Below, one piece after another: positions 44,201-55,590 of a DNA stretch of 64,000 nt. Made by a program: the position numbers and the translations under genes. The notes beneath the pieces were generated by a model. It worked only from the letters and a program-made list of their open reading frames with translations. It was not told the origin of the DNA and did not search any database. How positions within the stretch are numbered: position 1 is the stretch's first letter; each line of letters starts with the position of its first letter. Location of the stretch: contig NZ_LWDV01000009.1 in the NCBI RefSeq assembly GCF_001693735.1, positions 218,825 through 282,824 of the forward strand, written 5' to 3'. This stretch comes from Orenia metallireducens (GTDB lineage: Bacteria; Bacillota; Halanaerobiia; Halobacteroidales; Halobacteroidaceae).

Positions 44201-46609
44201 TTATTGCTCTTTATTATCTTCTCTATCTTCTTTCTCTAATCTAGGTAATTTAACAATCTTCACAAATTCATCATTATCGAGTTTAGCTTGAGAGTACATA
44301 GCACCTAGGCGTTTGGTCTCTGTAATATTACTAACTTCCATTTCGATTATCTCTCCATTTTCACTGACTAAGATAAGTTTATCATTACTTTTGGCAGGTA
44401 GGATACCTAATAATTTATACTTATCATTAGACATAGTCTTTAATCCTTTTCCATTTCTTTTTTGAAGGGTATAGTCTTCAATTGGGCTTGCTTTACCACG
44501 ACCTTCTTTGGTAATGGAAAGAACTAATGAAGAACCTTCAACTAGATTAAAGCTGATTACCTCATCACCTTCATTTAAGTTGATTCCTTTACTACCTTTA
44601 GTATTACGTCCAGTATCGGTAATTTCATCCTCTTTGAAGTGGATTGTATAGCCTTCTTTAGTACCTAATAAGATATCTTGTTCTCCATCTGTAACAGCAA
44701 CCCCAATTACTTCATCACCTTCATTTAAATTGATTGCTTTAATAGATGAGATACTACTTTCGTACTCTTCACCTTTAGTCTTTTTAACTAAACCATCTTT
44801 TGTGGCAAGCATAATATAGTTCTCTTTAGTATAATCATTTAGCATAATAACTCCAACGATATGTTCATCCATTGGTAACTTTAAGTATTGATTTAAGGGA
44901 TCGCCAGTAGATAAGCCGTGATGTTCTGGAATTTCATGGGATGTAAGACTATAAGCCTGTCCTTTATCGGTAAAGAATAAGACTTGGTCTAGGTTCCTTC
45001 CAGTTACCACATGGGTAATAAAGTCATTTTTGGCAGAGCGGACATTATCTAGACTATCTGCCTTCTTGATATAATTACGATAGGAGAGAGAGATGACTAC
45101 ATCTTTATCCTTAATCAAATCCTCCTCTTCTATCTCCGCCTTAGAATCATCGGCTAGTATCTTACTCTTACGTTTATCGCCATACTTCTCTTTAATCTCT
45201 ATTAATTCATCTTTAACAATATTATCTAGAATATCAGTATTATTTAAGATAGATTTTAGATAGTTGATCTTCTCTCGAATTTCTGCCAAATCACCTTCTA
45301 GTTTCTCGATTTCTAGGCTGACTAAGCGTTGTAACCTCATATTTAAGATGGCTTCTGCTTGTCTTTTAGTAACTTCCAGTTCCTTTTGTAGATTTCTTTT
45401 GGCTTCTGGAGTAGATTTAGAGCTTCTAATAACTTTAATTACCTTATCTAAGCTATCAGTAGCTTTTTTAAGTCCAATTAGAATATGCTCTCTATCTTCA
45501 GCCTTCTCTAATTGATACTTACTCCTTCTAGTGATGACTTCTCTTCTAAAGTCCAAGAAATGTTCTAATATTGTTTTGATATTCATAACCTTTGGCTGCT
45601 GATCTACCAAAGCCAACATGTTAATTCTCATACTAGATTGTAAAGAAGTATATTTATATAAGCGGTTTAAGATGATCTCTGGATTTCCCTTCTTCTTTAA
45701 TTCAATTACAATTCTAAGGCCTTCCCGATCACTCTCATCACGAATATCACTTATATCATCAATCTTTCCTTTCTTAACGGTATCAGCAATCTCTTCAATC
45801 AATTTAGCTTTGCTCAACTGGTAAGGAATTTCAGTAATAATAATACTCTTCTTGCCTTTACCCTTATCTTCAATCTTACTCTTACCACGAAGAGTTATCT
45901 TTCCACTTCCAGTATTGTAAGCATCTTTGATTCCATCATTTCCAACGATAATACCTCCAGTAGGAAAGTCAGGTCCTGGAATAGTCTTCATCAAATCTTT
46001 AATGCTAATATCCTGATTATCTAATAGTTGAATTAAGCCATCGATAACCTCTGATAGATTGTGAGGTGGGATATTTGTACTCATCCCAACAGCAATTCCA
46101 CTAGACCCATTAATTAGTAGGTTAGGAACTCGTGATGGTAAGACACTAGGTTCTTCTAAGCTACTATCAAAGTTAGGAATAAAATCAACGGTATTTTCTT
46201 CAATATCCTGAAGTAAATCTTCTGAAATAGATGCTAGACGAGCCTCAGTATAACGCATAGCTGCTGCACTATCACCATCGATTGATCCAAAGTTTCCATG
46301 ACCATCAATTAAAATATATCTCTGACTGAAATTTTGAGCCATTCTAACCATAGCATTATATACAGCTGCATCACCATGAGGGTGATATTTACCCAATACC
46401 TCTCCAACTATACGTGCTGATTTTCTATGAGGTTTATCAGGAATCAGCCCTAACTTTTTAGTTGCATAAAGAATTCTTCTATGTACTGGCTTAAGCCCAT
46501 CCCTAACATCAGGTAGAGCACGGTCTATAATAACACTTAATGAATAGTTCAAATAGGAATTGCGCATCTTGTCTTCAATAGCCACAGGTGTAATCTGTTT
46601 ATCTTTCAT
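44201..46609 (-). CDS. Type IIA topoisomerase subunit A (ParC/GyrA-like)
   Basis: 802 aa, breaking and rejoining DNA with the GyrB-like partner encoded divergently. Y120 in [11 protein letters not shown] is the DNA-linking tyrosine; [13 protein letters not shown] is the helix where quinolones bind in other enzymes. The positions equal to E. coli GyrA S83 and D87 are A81 and N85. The C-terminal beta-pinwheel (about 500-790) lacks a GyrA box (QRRGGRG); the equivalent place reads NVRSAKND, which points to topoisomerase IV-type rather than supercoiling activity. It is not next to dnaA/recF. ATG 46609 with GGAGAAG upstream. Confidence 0.88.
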   Translation of the reverse strand: MKDKQITPVAIEDKMRNSYLNYSLSVIIDRALPDVRDGLKPVHRRILYATKKLGLIPDKPHRKSARIVGEVLGKYHPHGDAAVYNAMVRMAQNFSQRYILIDGHGNFGSIDGDSAAAMRYTEARLASISEDLLQDIEENTVDFIPNFDSSLEEPSVLPSRVPNLLINGSSGIAVGMSTNIPPHNLSEVIDGLIQLLDNQDISIKDLMKTIPGPDFPTGGIIVGNDGIKDAYNTGSGKITLRGKSKIEDKGKGKKSIIITEIPYQLSKAKLIEEIADTVKKGKIDDISDIRDESDREGLRIVIELKKKGNPEIILNRLYKYTSLQSSMRINMLALVDQQPKVMNIKTILEHFLDFRREVITRRSKYQLEKAEDREHILIGLKKATDSLDKVIKVIRSSKSTPEAKRNLQKELEVTKRQAEAILNMRLQRLVSLEIEKLEGDLAEIREKINYLKSILNNTDILDNIVKDELIEIKEKYGDKRKSKILADDSKAEIEEEDLIKDKDVVISLSYRNYIKKADSLDNVRSAKNDFITHVVTGRNLDQVLFFTDKGQAYSLTSHEIPEHHGLSTGDPLNQYLKLPMDEHIVGVIMLNDYTKENYIMLATKDGLVKKTKGEEYESSISSIKAINLNEGDEVIGVAVTDGEQDILLGTKEGYTIHFKEDEITDTGRNTKGSKGINLNEGDEVISFNLVEGSSLVLSITKEGRGKASPIEDYTLQKRNGKGLKTMSNDKYKLLGILPAKSNDKLILVSENGEIIEMEVSNITETKRLGAMYSQAKLDNDEFVKIVKLPRLEKEDREDNKEQ

Positions 46610-48983
<2,374 letters not shown>

Positions 48984-49013
48984 ATGTATTACTGTAAAAA
49001 CAGATTATGATAA

Positions 49014-49046
49014 AAAGAAGGGGCTGTTTAGTTTAGCTCCTTCTTT
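49014..49046. terminator. Intrinsic terminator after the gyrB/parE-like gene
   Basis: AAAGAAGGGGCT / AGCTCCTTCTTT with one G-U pair and a 9-base loop, then CTTATTCTTAT. Also placed to end the small - strand gene at 49054. Confidence 0.82.
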
Positions 49047-49053
49047 CTTATTC

Positions 49054-49146
49054 TTATAGCATCTCTTTTTTAGAGAGATAATATAAAATAGCAAAGCCAA
49101 TTACGATAAAGAGAATGGTCAATATAGCTTGGATAGATAAAGACAT
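49054..49146 (-). CDS. Small single-pass membrane protein, 30 aa
   Basis: ATG 49146 is preceded by AAAAAGGTGAT. The peptide MSLSIQAILTILFIVIGFAI then LYYLSKKEML has one hydrophobic helix (about residues 5-23) and a positive tail. It fills the gap between two + strand genes and shares their terminator, so it looks like a real small gene. Family unknown. Confidence 0.6.
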   Translation of the reverse strand: MSLSIQAILTILFIVIGFAILYYLSKKEML

Positions 49147-49228
49147 AAGATCACCTTTTTCACTAATAAATATCTTTATTTTAGTTTATCCTAAATATAA
49201 ATAATAAATACTTAGGAGAAACTCAAAA

Positions 49229-49957
49229 ATGGAAACAATAATAGAAATTATTTTACAAACCCTACTAGCTTTTTATGGAACCTTCTTTTTTGCCAGGATA
49301 ATAGGCAAGAAGCAGGTTGGAGAGTTGACCTTTTATGATTACATCAATGGGATTACCTTTGGGTCTATAGCTGGTAATATGGCAAGTGATTTGCAACAGA
49401 GAACCTGGCAACATTTTATTGGTTTGTTTTTATTTGCTACTTTGACCTTCTTAATGCAGTATATTGCATTAAAGAGTAGGAAAGCTAGAAAGATAATTGA
49501 GGGTGAAGCTACAATTTTAGTACATCAAGGCAAAATATTAGAGGATAATCTAAGAAAGACTAGATTTAATGTAGGAGACCTTCTTTCAGAATTGAGAAAG
49601 AACAATATCTTTGATATTAGGGATGCCCATTTTGCTATCTTAGAGACTGATGGTAAATTAAGTGTGCTCCCCAATGCTAATAAAAAACCAGTTTCCCCCC
49701 AAGATTTAAATTTATCTGGGCAAGAAGAGAGCATTTGTACAGAGCTAATTTTAGATGGAGAGATAATAGCTGCTAATTTAGACCAGAATGGTTTAACTAG
49801 AGAGTGGTTAGAAGAGAAGTTAAGGGAGAACAATATTGATAAATTAGAGAAGGTGGTTTTAGCAAGTTATAATCCTGTTGATAAGAGTATCTACTTTGAT
49901 TTAAAGGACGATAATTTAGGGAAGGATACTGTAGATATCAGTGATTTTAAAGAATAG
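49229..49957 (+). CDS. DUF421/YetF-family membrane protein
   Basis: 242 aa. Three N-terminal membrane segments (about 5-25, 38-55, 60-80), then a soluble YetF-type domain: GEATILVHQGKILEDNLRKTRF and LLSELRKNNIFDIRDAHFAILETDGKLSVL are the hallmark stretches, each over 20 positions of the family. In Bacillus, relatives (YetF, YdfS, YrbG) are linked to spore and envelope functions, but the biochemistry is not known. AGGAG precedes ATG 49229. Confidence 0.88.
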   Translation: METIIEIILQTLLAFYGTFFFARIIGKKQVGELTFYDYINGITFGSIAGNMASDLQQRTWQHFIGLFLFATLTFLMQYIALKSRKARKIIEGEATILVHQGKILEDNLRKTRFNVGDLLSELRKNNIFDIRDAHFAILETDGKLSVLPNANKKPVSPQDLNLSGQEESICTELILDGEIIAANLDQNGLTREWLEEKLRENNIDKLEKVVLASYNPVDKSIYFDLKDDNLGKDTVDISDFKE

Positions 49958-49978
49958 ACCAATTAATTGGTCTATTCT
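49951..49978. terminator. 28-bp perfect palindrome, probable bidirectional terminator
   Basis: AGAATAGACCAATT and its exact complement meet with no spacer; the stop codon of the DUF421 gene lies inside. Sits between two converging genes. Confidence 0.72.
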
Positions 49979-49987
49979 AAAATAAGA

Positions 49988-50254
49988 TTATTTCTGTTTA
50001 GTTTTTGGTTCAATACTTTTGCCCATCTCTACTAAATCATCAGCAATTTGCCTTTGATATTCTTGAGTTATCCATCCAAATAATGCAGGCATACTTTGAG
50101 TACCTACATATCCTTTTGGAATATCTTCAGGGTCTTGAGTAGAGCCTAGCTCTTCTTCTAAGATATTTTTGGCATGAGCGAAATCGTTTCCAGCACTTCC
50201 GGGATTATCACTATCCTCATGATTATAATGCTTCTCTTTAGGTCCTTGAGCCAT
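49988..50254 (-). CDS. Hypothetical protein, 88 aa
   Basis: Not recognised. Soluble; the N-terminal third is rich in H, D, N and G (HEDSDNPGSAGNDFAHAKN) and the rest is helical (ILEEELGSTQDPEDIP, ITQEYQRQIADDLVEMG). Strong AAGGAGG before ATG 50254. No signal peptide. Stands alone between converging and codirectional small genes. Confidence 0.7.
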   Translation of the reverse strand: MAQGPKEKHYNHEDSDNPGSAGNDFAHAKNILEEELGSTQDPEDIPKGYVGTQSMPALFGWITQEYQRQIADDLVEMGKSIEPKTKQK

Positions 50255-50333
50255 TATTCATCCTCCTTTATCTTTTCTTATAGTTTGGTCTTTAAATAAG
50301 ACCTTTATAAGAAGTAAAAAATAACAGCAAAAA

Positions 50334-50357
50334 AGTCCTTTCAAAAATGAAAGGACT
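50334..50357 (-). terminator. Intrinsic terminator of the 88-aa gene at 50362
   Basis: AGTCCTTTCA / TGAAAGGACT with a 4-base loop; on the - strand it is followed by TTTTTT. Confidence 0.85.
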
Positions 50358-50361
50358 CTCT

Positions 50362-50628
50362 TTAAAATTCAATAGGTTGATTTACTTTGCCAGAAAAGAA
50401 GATAGAAGTAATTTCATTATAAATAAGATTGAATTTTTCTGTCTCTTCCTTCTTTAGATTTGCTTTTAAGAAGAAGTGTTTATTGCCTTGTTTATCTTCT
50501 TCTTCTGATAAGAAGACCTTATTATCACCGAATTTATTCTTCAGAATGTTTGTTGTCTTCTCTAAAGCCTCTTGATAAGTTCTCACCTTTGCAAAACGAT
50601 ATTTTGACACTCTCTTTTTAATCCACAT
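50362..50628 (-). CDS. Hypothetical protein, 88 aa
   Basis: Not recognised. Basic, soluble, alpha/beta-looking protein (KYRFAKVRTYQEALEKTTNIL, HFFLKANLKKEE). ATG 50628 is preceded by GGAGGGACAGG. A terminator directly follows, so it is a single-gene unit reading away from the PadR regulator. Confidence 0.7.
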   Translation of the reverse strand: MWIKKRVSKYRFAKVRTYQEALEKTTNILKNKFGDNKVFLSEEEDKQGNKHFFLKANLKKEETEKFNLIYNEITSIFFSGKVNQPIEF

Positions 50629-50912
50629 AGCCTGTCCCTCCTTATGTACTTATTCAACAGAACATTCTTCATTTTATATAAATTTCTAATAAAAATCAAC
50701 TAAATGAAGAACTTTTTCTTGAATATATATTATTTTAACCACTGTTGAACCTGATATAGGTTAATCATACCAATATGCACCAATTGAATTTGCCTTGGAC
50801 TTAGATTAATATATTTGCAGGAATTATTAAATTATTATCTAACTATACATATAGAGGTTAGTTATAAACTGGTCATTTATGAACATAATAATTAGAAGAA
50901 AGGGGTGATAAG
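50629..50912. other. Divergent region between the 88-aa gene and the PadR regulator
   Basis: 284 AT-rich bases that should hold two promoters and a PadR operator. No clear long palindrome or consensus promoter could be picked out. Confidence 0.4.
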
Positions 50913-51296
50913 ATGGATTATAAAGGGAAATTAAATCGTCAATTTCCAGCTAAAATCAGTACAACTGCCTTTACATCTATATATATATTACATTTAGTTG
51001 ATAAATATGGTAAGATGTATGGACAAAAGATTCTTGATACAATTAATGAACAGATGGGAACTAGGTGGAAGCCATCACGGGGAATGGTCTATCCATTATT
51101 AAGAGAGATGGAAGAAGAAGGTTATTTAAAGGCATGGTGGGATGAGCCTGATAAGAGATCAATACGTTATTATCGGATTACAGAGAAGGGTGCTAAACAT
51201 TTAGATAAGATGAAGATTAAATATAGAAGTTCTTTTCAAGATGCTTTAAAAATTGTCAATACAGCCATTAATGAGATTTATGATGGACAAATCTAG
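50913..51296 (+). CDS. PadR-family transcriptional regulator
   Basis: A 127-aa winged-helix repressor-like protein. FTSIYILHLVDKYGKMYGQKI, RWKPSRGMVYPLLREMEEEGYL and RSIRYYRITEKG are the PadR pattern: HTH, wing, then a dimerisation helix. Its target is unknown; it lies between an 88-aa gene reading away and rubredoxin. AAAGGGGTGAT precedes ATG 50913. Confidence 0.92.
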   Translation: MDYKGKLNRQFPAKISTTAFTSIYILHLVDKYGKMYGQKILDTINEQMGTRWKPSRGMVYPLLREMEEEGYLKAWWDEPDKRSIRYYRITEKGAKHLDKMKIKYRSSFQDALKIVNTAINEIYDGQI

Positions 51297-51302
51297 TATA
51301 TC

Positions 51303-51331
51303 TTGACAAAGATAGTTAAATAGATTATAAT
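51303..51331 (+). promoter_or_regulatory. Perfect consensus sigma-A promoter for rubredoxin
   Basis: TTGACA (51303-51308), 17 bases, TATAAT (51326-51331). It starts seven bases after the PadR stop codon and predicts a leader of about 165 nt before rubredoxin. Confidence 0.85.
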
Positions 51332-51504
51332 TAATATTAGTAATCATTTCTATTAAATCTTATTTATTTTTGATTAATATCTTAGATAATTAGAGTATGA
51401 TAGCATATATACATAGAGATTTAAATAGTAATTACTTTTATATTAATAAAAATAGGGAGAAATGATTACAATAAAGATTAAGAAATATAAAGGAGGAGAT
51501 AATT

Positions 51505-51669
51505 ATGGCTAAATATGAATGTACAGTATGTGGTTATATTTATGATCCTGAAGAAGGAGATCCAGATAGCGGTATTGCTCCAGGAACTGCTTTTGAGGAT
51601 ATTCCTGATGATTGGGAATGTCCATTATGTGGTGTAAGTAAGGATATGTTTGAAAAAATTGAAGATTAA
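51505..51669 (+). CDS. Rubredoxin
   Basis: A 54-aa electron carrier. Two CxxC knuckles, CTVCGY (6-11) and CPLCGV (39-44), hold one iron; the spacing and the [16 protein letters not shown] and WECP segments are classic. Its usual role in anaerobes is delivering electrons to oxygen- and superoxide-detoxifying enzymes. AAGGAGGAGAT precedes ATG 51505. A strong promoter and terminator bracket it, so it is a single-gene transcript. Confidence 0.96.
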   Translation: MAKYECTVCGYIYDPEEGDPDSGIAPGTAFEDIPDDWECPLCGVSKDMFEKIED

Positions 51670-51673
51670 TAAT

Positions 51674-51702
51674 AAAAAGCTGGTCATCTGACCAGCTTTT
51701 TA
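51674..51702. terminator. Intrinsic terminator after rubredoxin
   Basis: AAAAAGCTGGTC / GACCAGCTTTTT with loop ATCT. A-rich on the left side, so it can also end the - strand small genes arriving from the right. Confidence 0.93.
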
Positions 51703-51704
51703 TC

Positions 51705-51830
51705 TTAATATTTAACACCTGATTTAGCACCTGGTTTTAGACCAGGCTTAAGTTCTGTTGTACCACCAAATAATAATGGTAAAAGAATTAATATAATAAG
51801 CCAAAGCAGATTACCACCATATAATCCCAT
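51705..51830 (-). CDS. Tiny membrane protein 3 of an array, 41 aa
   Basis: Starts MGLYGGN at ATG 51830, preceded by AAAGGAGGGATTCT. A hydrophobic helix (LLWLIILILLPLLFGG) is followed by a short repeat TELKPGLKPGAKSGVKY. The last codons lie next to the rubredoxin terminator. Same N- and C-terminal plan as the two genes to the right; resembles in general form the tiny YjcZ-type spore membrane proteins of Bacillus, but no direct match can be claimed. Confidence 0.65.
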   Translation of the reverse strand: MGLYGGNLLWLIILILLPLLFGGTTELKPGLKPGAKSGVKY

Positions 51831-51865
51831 TAGAATCCCTCCTTTATTAAATTTTTAAATTTTAA

Positions 51866-51952
51866 TTAATACTTTAGTCCCATATCTCCACCAAGAAGTA
51901 ATAAGATAAGAATCAAGAAGATAATCATCATATTATCATCATATAATCCCAT
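51866..51952 (-). CDS. Tiny membrane protein 2 of an array, 28 aa
   Basis: MGLYDDN start at ATG 51952, with AAAGGAGGTGTACATA upstream. One hydrophobic helix (MMIIFLILILLLLGG) and the tail DMGLKY. Too short for normal gene finders. The strong ribosome binding site and the shared pattern with its neighbours support it. Confidence 0.68.
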   Translation of the reverse strand: MGLYDDNMMIIFLILILLLLGGDMGLKY

Positions 51953-51989
51953 TATGTACACCTCCTTTAGAAGTTATATTAATAGTTAA

Positions 51990-52079
51990 TTAGTATTTCA
52001 TTCCCATATCGCCACTAAATAGTAATAAGATAAGAATTAAAAAGATAAACAACATATTATTTTCACCATATTCACCCAT
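51990..52079 (-). CDS. Tiny membrane protein 1 of an array, 29 aa
   Basis: MGEYGENN start at ATG 52079, with AAGGAGGGATATCC upstream. Hydrophobic helix MLFIFLILILLLFSG, tail DMGMKY. First of three codirectional paralogues; the promoter should lie in 52080-52200. Confidence 0.68.
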   Translation of the reverse strand: MGEYGENNMLFIFLILILLLFSGDMGMKY

Positions 52080-52327
52080 TGGATATCCCTCCTTAGTAAA
52101 AATCTTTTAAAATCTTTTGGATAATGCTTTTCTTGCGTTTTCAATACATAATATACATTAGGAGTTAAATTGTTAATGGAAATTTTTTGAATGTTAAATT
52201 TATTCCTATGTTGCTATAACTATAGGTAAGAGGTGGGAATTTTTTGAGATATCTTTGTTTTATTTTAATTAACCCAAATATAAATCGTTATTATTACAAA
52301 TAATAATTTTGAGGGGGGAAATTATAA
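52080..52327. other. Divergent region
   Basis: AT-rich, 248 bases, between the tiny-protein array and the 101-aa gene. No consensus promoter stands out on either strand. Confidence 0.4.
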
Positions 52328-52633
52328 ATGAGACTAAGTCAAGAGCATAGAGCTGATGGGTTAGTTGATGCTGATTACTGTCTTAAAGTAGCTCATAATA
52401 TGTTGAATATCTTTGATGAACAGGAGAAAGAGAATCAAGGTTTCAATAGTTTAGAGATGCTTATGATAAAAGCAATCTTTGATGATATCTTTGAAAATAC
52501 AATTAAAGAACGATATAAAGCAGGGCGTAATGAGGTAACGAGTTTTTTATTAGGGGTTAATGCTGATTTACCAATCAATCAACCTCAGAATAATGTAATT
52601 AATTTCTTAAACTTTTTAGACAGAGATCATTAA
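52328..52633 (+). CDS. Hypothetical protein, 101 aa
   Basis: Not recognised. Soluble, mostly helical (ADYCLKVAHNMLNIFDEQEKE, MLMIKAIFDDIFENTIKERYK, then VTSFLLGVN). GAGGGGGGAAA precedes ATG 52328. Ends near a region with a strong terminator at 52753. Confidence 0.65.
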   Translation: MRLSQEHRADGLVDADYCLKVAHNMLNIFDEQEKENQGFNSLEMLMIKAIFDDIFENTIKERYKAGRNEVTSFLLGVNADLPINQPQNNVINFLNFLDRDH

Positions 52634-52949
52634 GGGGGGCTATAATACCCGCTCCTCCCTCAAAAATCAATTTAGAAACTGTTTTTTAAAATACTAGAAA
52701 TTTCTAAATAAATATACATAAAAATTTGAAAAAATAATATAATATAACCATTATAAAGGAGTATAGAATTTTTTCTATACTCCTTTATTTTTTATTTGTC
52801 ATTCTTTCATTATTAAGATATACTATAATTAGTAATGGATAGTGTTATCATCAAAAACAATATCTACTTAACAGATCTATAGAATAAAATATTAGTTAAG
52901 TAAACTATACTTAATATTATTAAATGAATTTAGAAAAGGGGGAGAAAGA
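52634..52949. other. Intergenic region
   Basis: Contains the terminator at 52753-52795 and AT-rich sequence before the lipoprotein gene. No additional gene seen. Confidence 0.5.
52753..52795 (+). terminator. Intrinsic terminator
   Basis: A 16-base perfect stem, ATAAAGGAGTATAGAA with its complement, loop TTTT, then TTTTTTATTT. It lies 120 bases after the 101-aa gene. Confidence 0.9.
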
Positions 52950-54788
52950 ATGAAAAGAAAGTTTCTAGTAGCACTACTATTAATGGTGTTAATTATTACA
53001 GGGTGTAAGAGTAAAATTTCCACACTCAATGTAAAACTTAATACTGAAGCTAAGGTAACAATTAGTAGGGAAGGTAGAAGTGAGACTAAGGTTGGTCAGA
53101 ATGTCCAATTTAAAGATAAGCCTGTTGGGGAGTATACATTAGTAGCTAGTGCTGAGGGTTATGAAGATTATCAAGGACAAGTTATTTTAAAAGAAAGTGA
53201 TGAGATTACAGAGGTTAATTTAGTGAAGATTGAAAAGGATGATTCTGCAGATGTTTCAGATAGCATTAAGGATGAAGAAACATCAAAGATTAAAGAAGAA
53301 ACAGTATCAACTACAGAAGAAGTTATAGAGAGTGTCGACTTAACTTTAAATTTATTTGATGTAAATAATAATAAATTGAATGCAGAAGTGACCTTAAAGA
53401 AAGATAATCAAGTAGTAGGTAAAAAAGTGGGAGAACAAGTTAGCTTTAAAGGTTTAGAAGCTGGAGAATATACTGTGGAAGTATCTAAAGATGGATATGA
53501 TAAAGTTGTTAAAAATCTAAATCTTAATCAAGAAGAAGTTCGGCTTCCACTCTATATTTTAGGCGGACAAGTGGAGCAATTCTTTATTGATAATCCAGCA
53601 GATTTTGCTACAAGCGTGGAAAAAATATCAGAACAATTAAAGAATTTAAAAGATAATGAAGAATTGATCTTGGCATTTTCTTATTTAAATTCAAATTATT
53701 CACAACCTAAATTTGATTTAAATAATGAAATTGATAGATTATCTAAGATTGAATATGATGTAAGAAAGAGAGGGAATGAACTAGTAAAGAGATATGAAGA
53801 TGACTTTGCCTTTACTAAAGCAAATTATACTTTAGGTGATCAAAAGGAGTTTATAATTTCTAGTGATGTCAAAAAAGATAAAGTAAATGCTACTTTGATG
53901 AAAGCAGGAGAACATATTTACGTATTTGTTGATAATAATAAAGATATTAAAATGGAGAAGTTAGATGAGATAGTTGCAGAGTTTGATAATGTAATCTATC
54001 CTAGATTAACTAGAGCTAAAACTGTAGATAAGGTTGTAGTACTGTTAACTGATTTTGATGATTTACCTGTAACAGGATACTTTGACCCAGCAGATTTATA
54101 TGCAAATGAGGGTAACCAAGAGTTAATCTTTTATCTAAATGCTGATAGAAGTATGAATACTTTATTAACCTCCATGTCCCATCAATATCAACACTTAGTC
54201 TTCTTCTTAGATAAAGCGAAGGCTAAGCGAACAGCTAATGATGCTTGGATAGACCAAGGATTAGCTCAATTAGCACAGAGGATTACTGGTTATATAGATT
54301 ATGAAGCAAGAGGGTGGTCTAGTCAAAAAGGTAATGGATGGGTATATGATAAAGAATTTGGGTATTTAAATAATACTACTAAGGTGAATCTATTAAACCA
54401 TGATGGTAGTTTACCATTCTCTGGAGCTTCTTCATTATTTGCTAGCTATTTAGTAGAGCAATATGGAGCGGGGTTGATTGAGATGATTATGTTAAGTTCT
54501 CAAGAACCAAGTAAAGTAATTGAAGATTATACAGGATTAGACTTCAGTAGAGTATATCTAAATTGGATGACAGCCAATGTTGCTGATAATTTGGTAGCTG
54601 TTAACAATGATATTTACAAATATTCATCCTTTGAGTTGAATCAAATGCCTAAATTTGTAGAAGGCAAGATAATAGGAGAAGGGATTCATTACATCAAACT
54701 TGATGCTAATGAAGGATTTAATTTAAATTTATCAGAAGATAGTATTGATAATAAAATAGGAATTGTTTTAATTAAGAAAAAGAAATAG
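52950..54788 (+). CDS. Lipoprotein with PEGA-like repeats and a degenerate M30-like peptidase domain
   Basis: 612 aa. Lipobox LIITGC with C19. Two PEGA-like repeats: about 25-90 (VGEYTLVASAEGYEDYQG) and about 128-200 (AGEYTVEVSKDGYDK), joined by an acidic linker. From about 290 the protein looks like a neutral zinc metallopeptidase related to hyicolysin (M30). Where active relatives have HExxH, this has H411-Q-Y-Q-H415; the downstream WLNEGLAE-like stretch reads WIDQGLAQ with Q436 in place of the third ligand Glu. So the zinc site has lost both glutamates and the protein is probably inactive as a protease. The M30 assignment is by pattern only. Confidence 0.68.
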   Translation: MKRKFLVALLLMVLIITGCKSKISTLNVKLNTEAKVTISREGRSETKVGQNVQFKDKPVGEYTLVASAEGYEDYQGQVILKESDEITEVNLVKIEKDDSADVSDSIKDEETSKIKEETVSTTEEVIESVDLTLNLFDVNNNKLNAEVTLKKDNQVVGKKVGEQVSFKGLEAGEYTVEVSKDGYDKVVKNLNLNQEEVRLPLYILGGQVEQFFIDNPADFATSVEKISEQLKNLKDNEELILAFSYLNSNYSQPKFDLNNEIDRLSKIEYDVRKRGNELVKRYEDDFAFTKANYTLGDQKEFIISSDVKKDKVNATLMKAGEHIYVFVDNNKDIKMEKLDEIVAEFDNVIYPRLTRAKTVDKVVVLLTDFDDLPVTGYFDPADLYANEGNQELIFYLNADRSMNTLLTSMSHQYQHLVFFLDKAKAKRTANDAWIDQGLAQLAQRITGYIDYEARGWSSQKGNGWVYDKEFGYLNNTTKVNLLNHDGSLPFSGASSLFASYLVEQYGAGLIEMIMLSSQEPSKVIEDYTGLDFSRVYLNWMTANVADNLVAVNNDIYKYSSFELNQMPKFVEGKIIGEGIHYIKLDANEGFNLNLSEDSIDNKIGIVLIKKKK

Positions 54789-54795
54789 TATTTTT

Positions 54796-54827
54796 AAAAG
54801 TCTACTCAGCTGAGTAGGCTTTTTTTA
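54796..54827 (+). terminator. Intrinsic terminator after the lipoprotein gene
   Basis: AAAAGTCTACTCA / TGAGTAGGCTTTT with one G-U pair, then TTTTT. Confidence 0.9.
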
Positions 54828-55174
54828 TGGTTCAACAATGAAATTTGTGATTAAGTTAATTTGGGATTTCAATTAAGGTCCAAAAATCAAATCTTAAAAA
54901 TAAAATACAATTATTTAACCACGAATTAAAGATATTTTTAAATGTTATAAATCATTCTATTTTTAGTCTTTTATTGGTGTTGATTGGTGGCAAAAATAAG
55001 TTTTTAAAAAATAATTTCACAAAAGTCTTAGAAGAAGCAAAATAATATTTTTATTTAAGGTAAATACATAACTAATGAATATTTTAGCAATAATATTATT
55101 AGTTAGTTTTTATTAATCATACCATAATTTGAATTCAGTACATATAATTTTAATAAAGAAGGGGATGAATAATA
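54828..55174. other. Gene-free stretch with a decayed family B repeat
   Basis: No ORF. 54917-54991 is a family B relative (AACCACGAATTAAAG on the left, TTGGTGTTGATTGGTGGCA on the right). Confidence 0.5.
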
Positions 55175-55423
55175 ATGGATTTTAAAGGGGAGCTTATCAA
55201 TCAAATTAAATCATCACCTGATGTCTTTAATGAAATTAGAGTTGAAGCATTGGTTGATAGATTGAATTCAGTTGTAGAAGGAGAGGGCTTAAGTTATATT
55301 AACGATCCTAATCAAGATAATACACTAGAAGAATTAAGTGATGAAGAGTTAATAAATTCTATTATCAGAAACTTAAAGTATTATATTGAATATGAACGGG
55401 AATTAGGGGAGAGTGACGTATAA
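55175..55423 (+). CDS. Hypothetical protein, 82 aa
   Basis: Not recognised. Acidic, soluble and helical (DFKGELINQIKSSPDVFNEI, ELSDEELINSIIRNLKYYIE). AAGGGGATG precedes ATG 55175. Not close enough to its neighbours to call an operon. Confidence 0.65.
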   Translation: MDFKGELINQIKSSPDVFNEIRVEALVDRLNSVVEGEGLSYINDPNQDNTLEELSDEELINSIIRNLKYYIEYERELGESDV

Positions 55424-55590
55424 TTATCTTTATAGGGTTTATTAAAATTTGCTTATATTAGCCCTGTTTTTTAAGTATTATCTTTTCATCAGAACCAATT
55501 ATTAATTAACTAATTTTTAAAAATTGGATTAGATTTTACCTAGAATTAAAACTTAATTGCTGGGGAGAATAGTTTTGAGGGGGGAATAAT

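Noticed and set aside
51509-51730. 73-codon open frame on the - strand over rubredoxin
   Set aside because: It covers an unmistakable rubredoxin gene and its terminator; composition and lack of a ribosome binding site mark it as a shadow.
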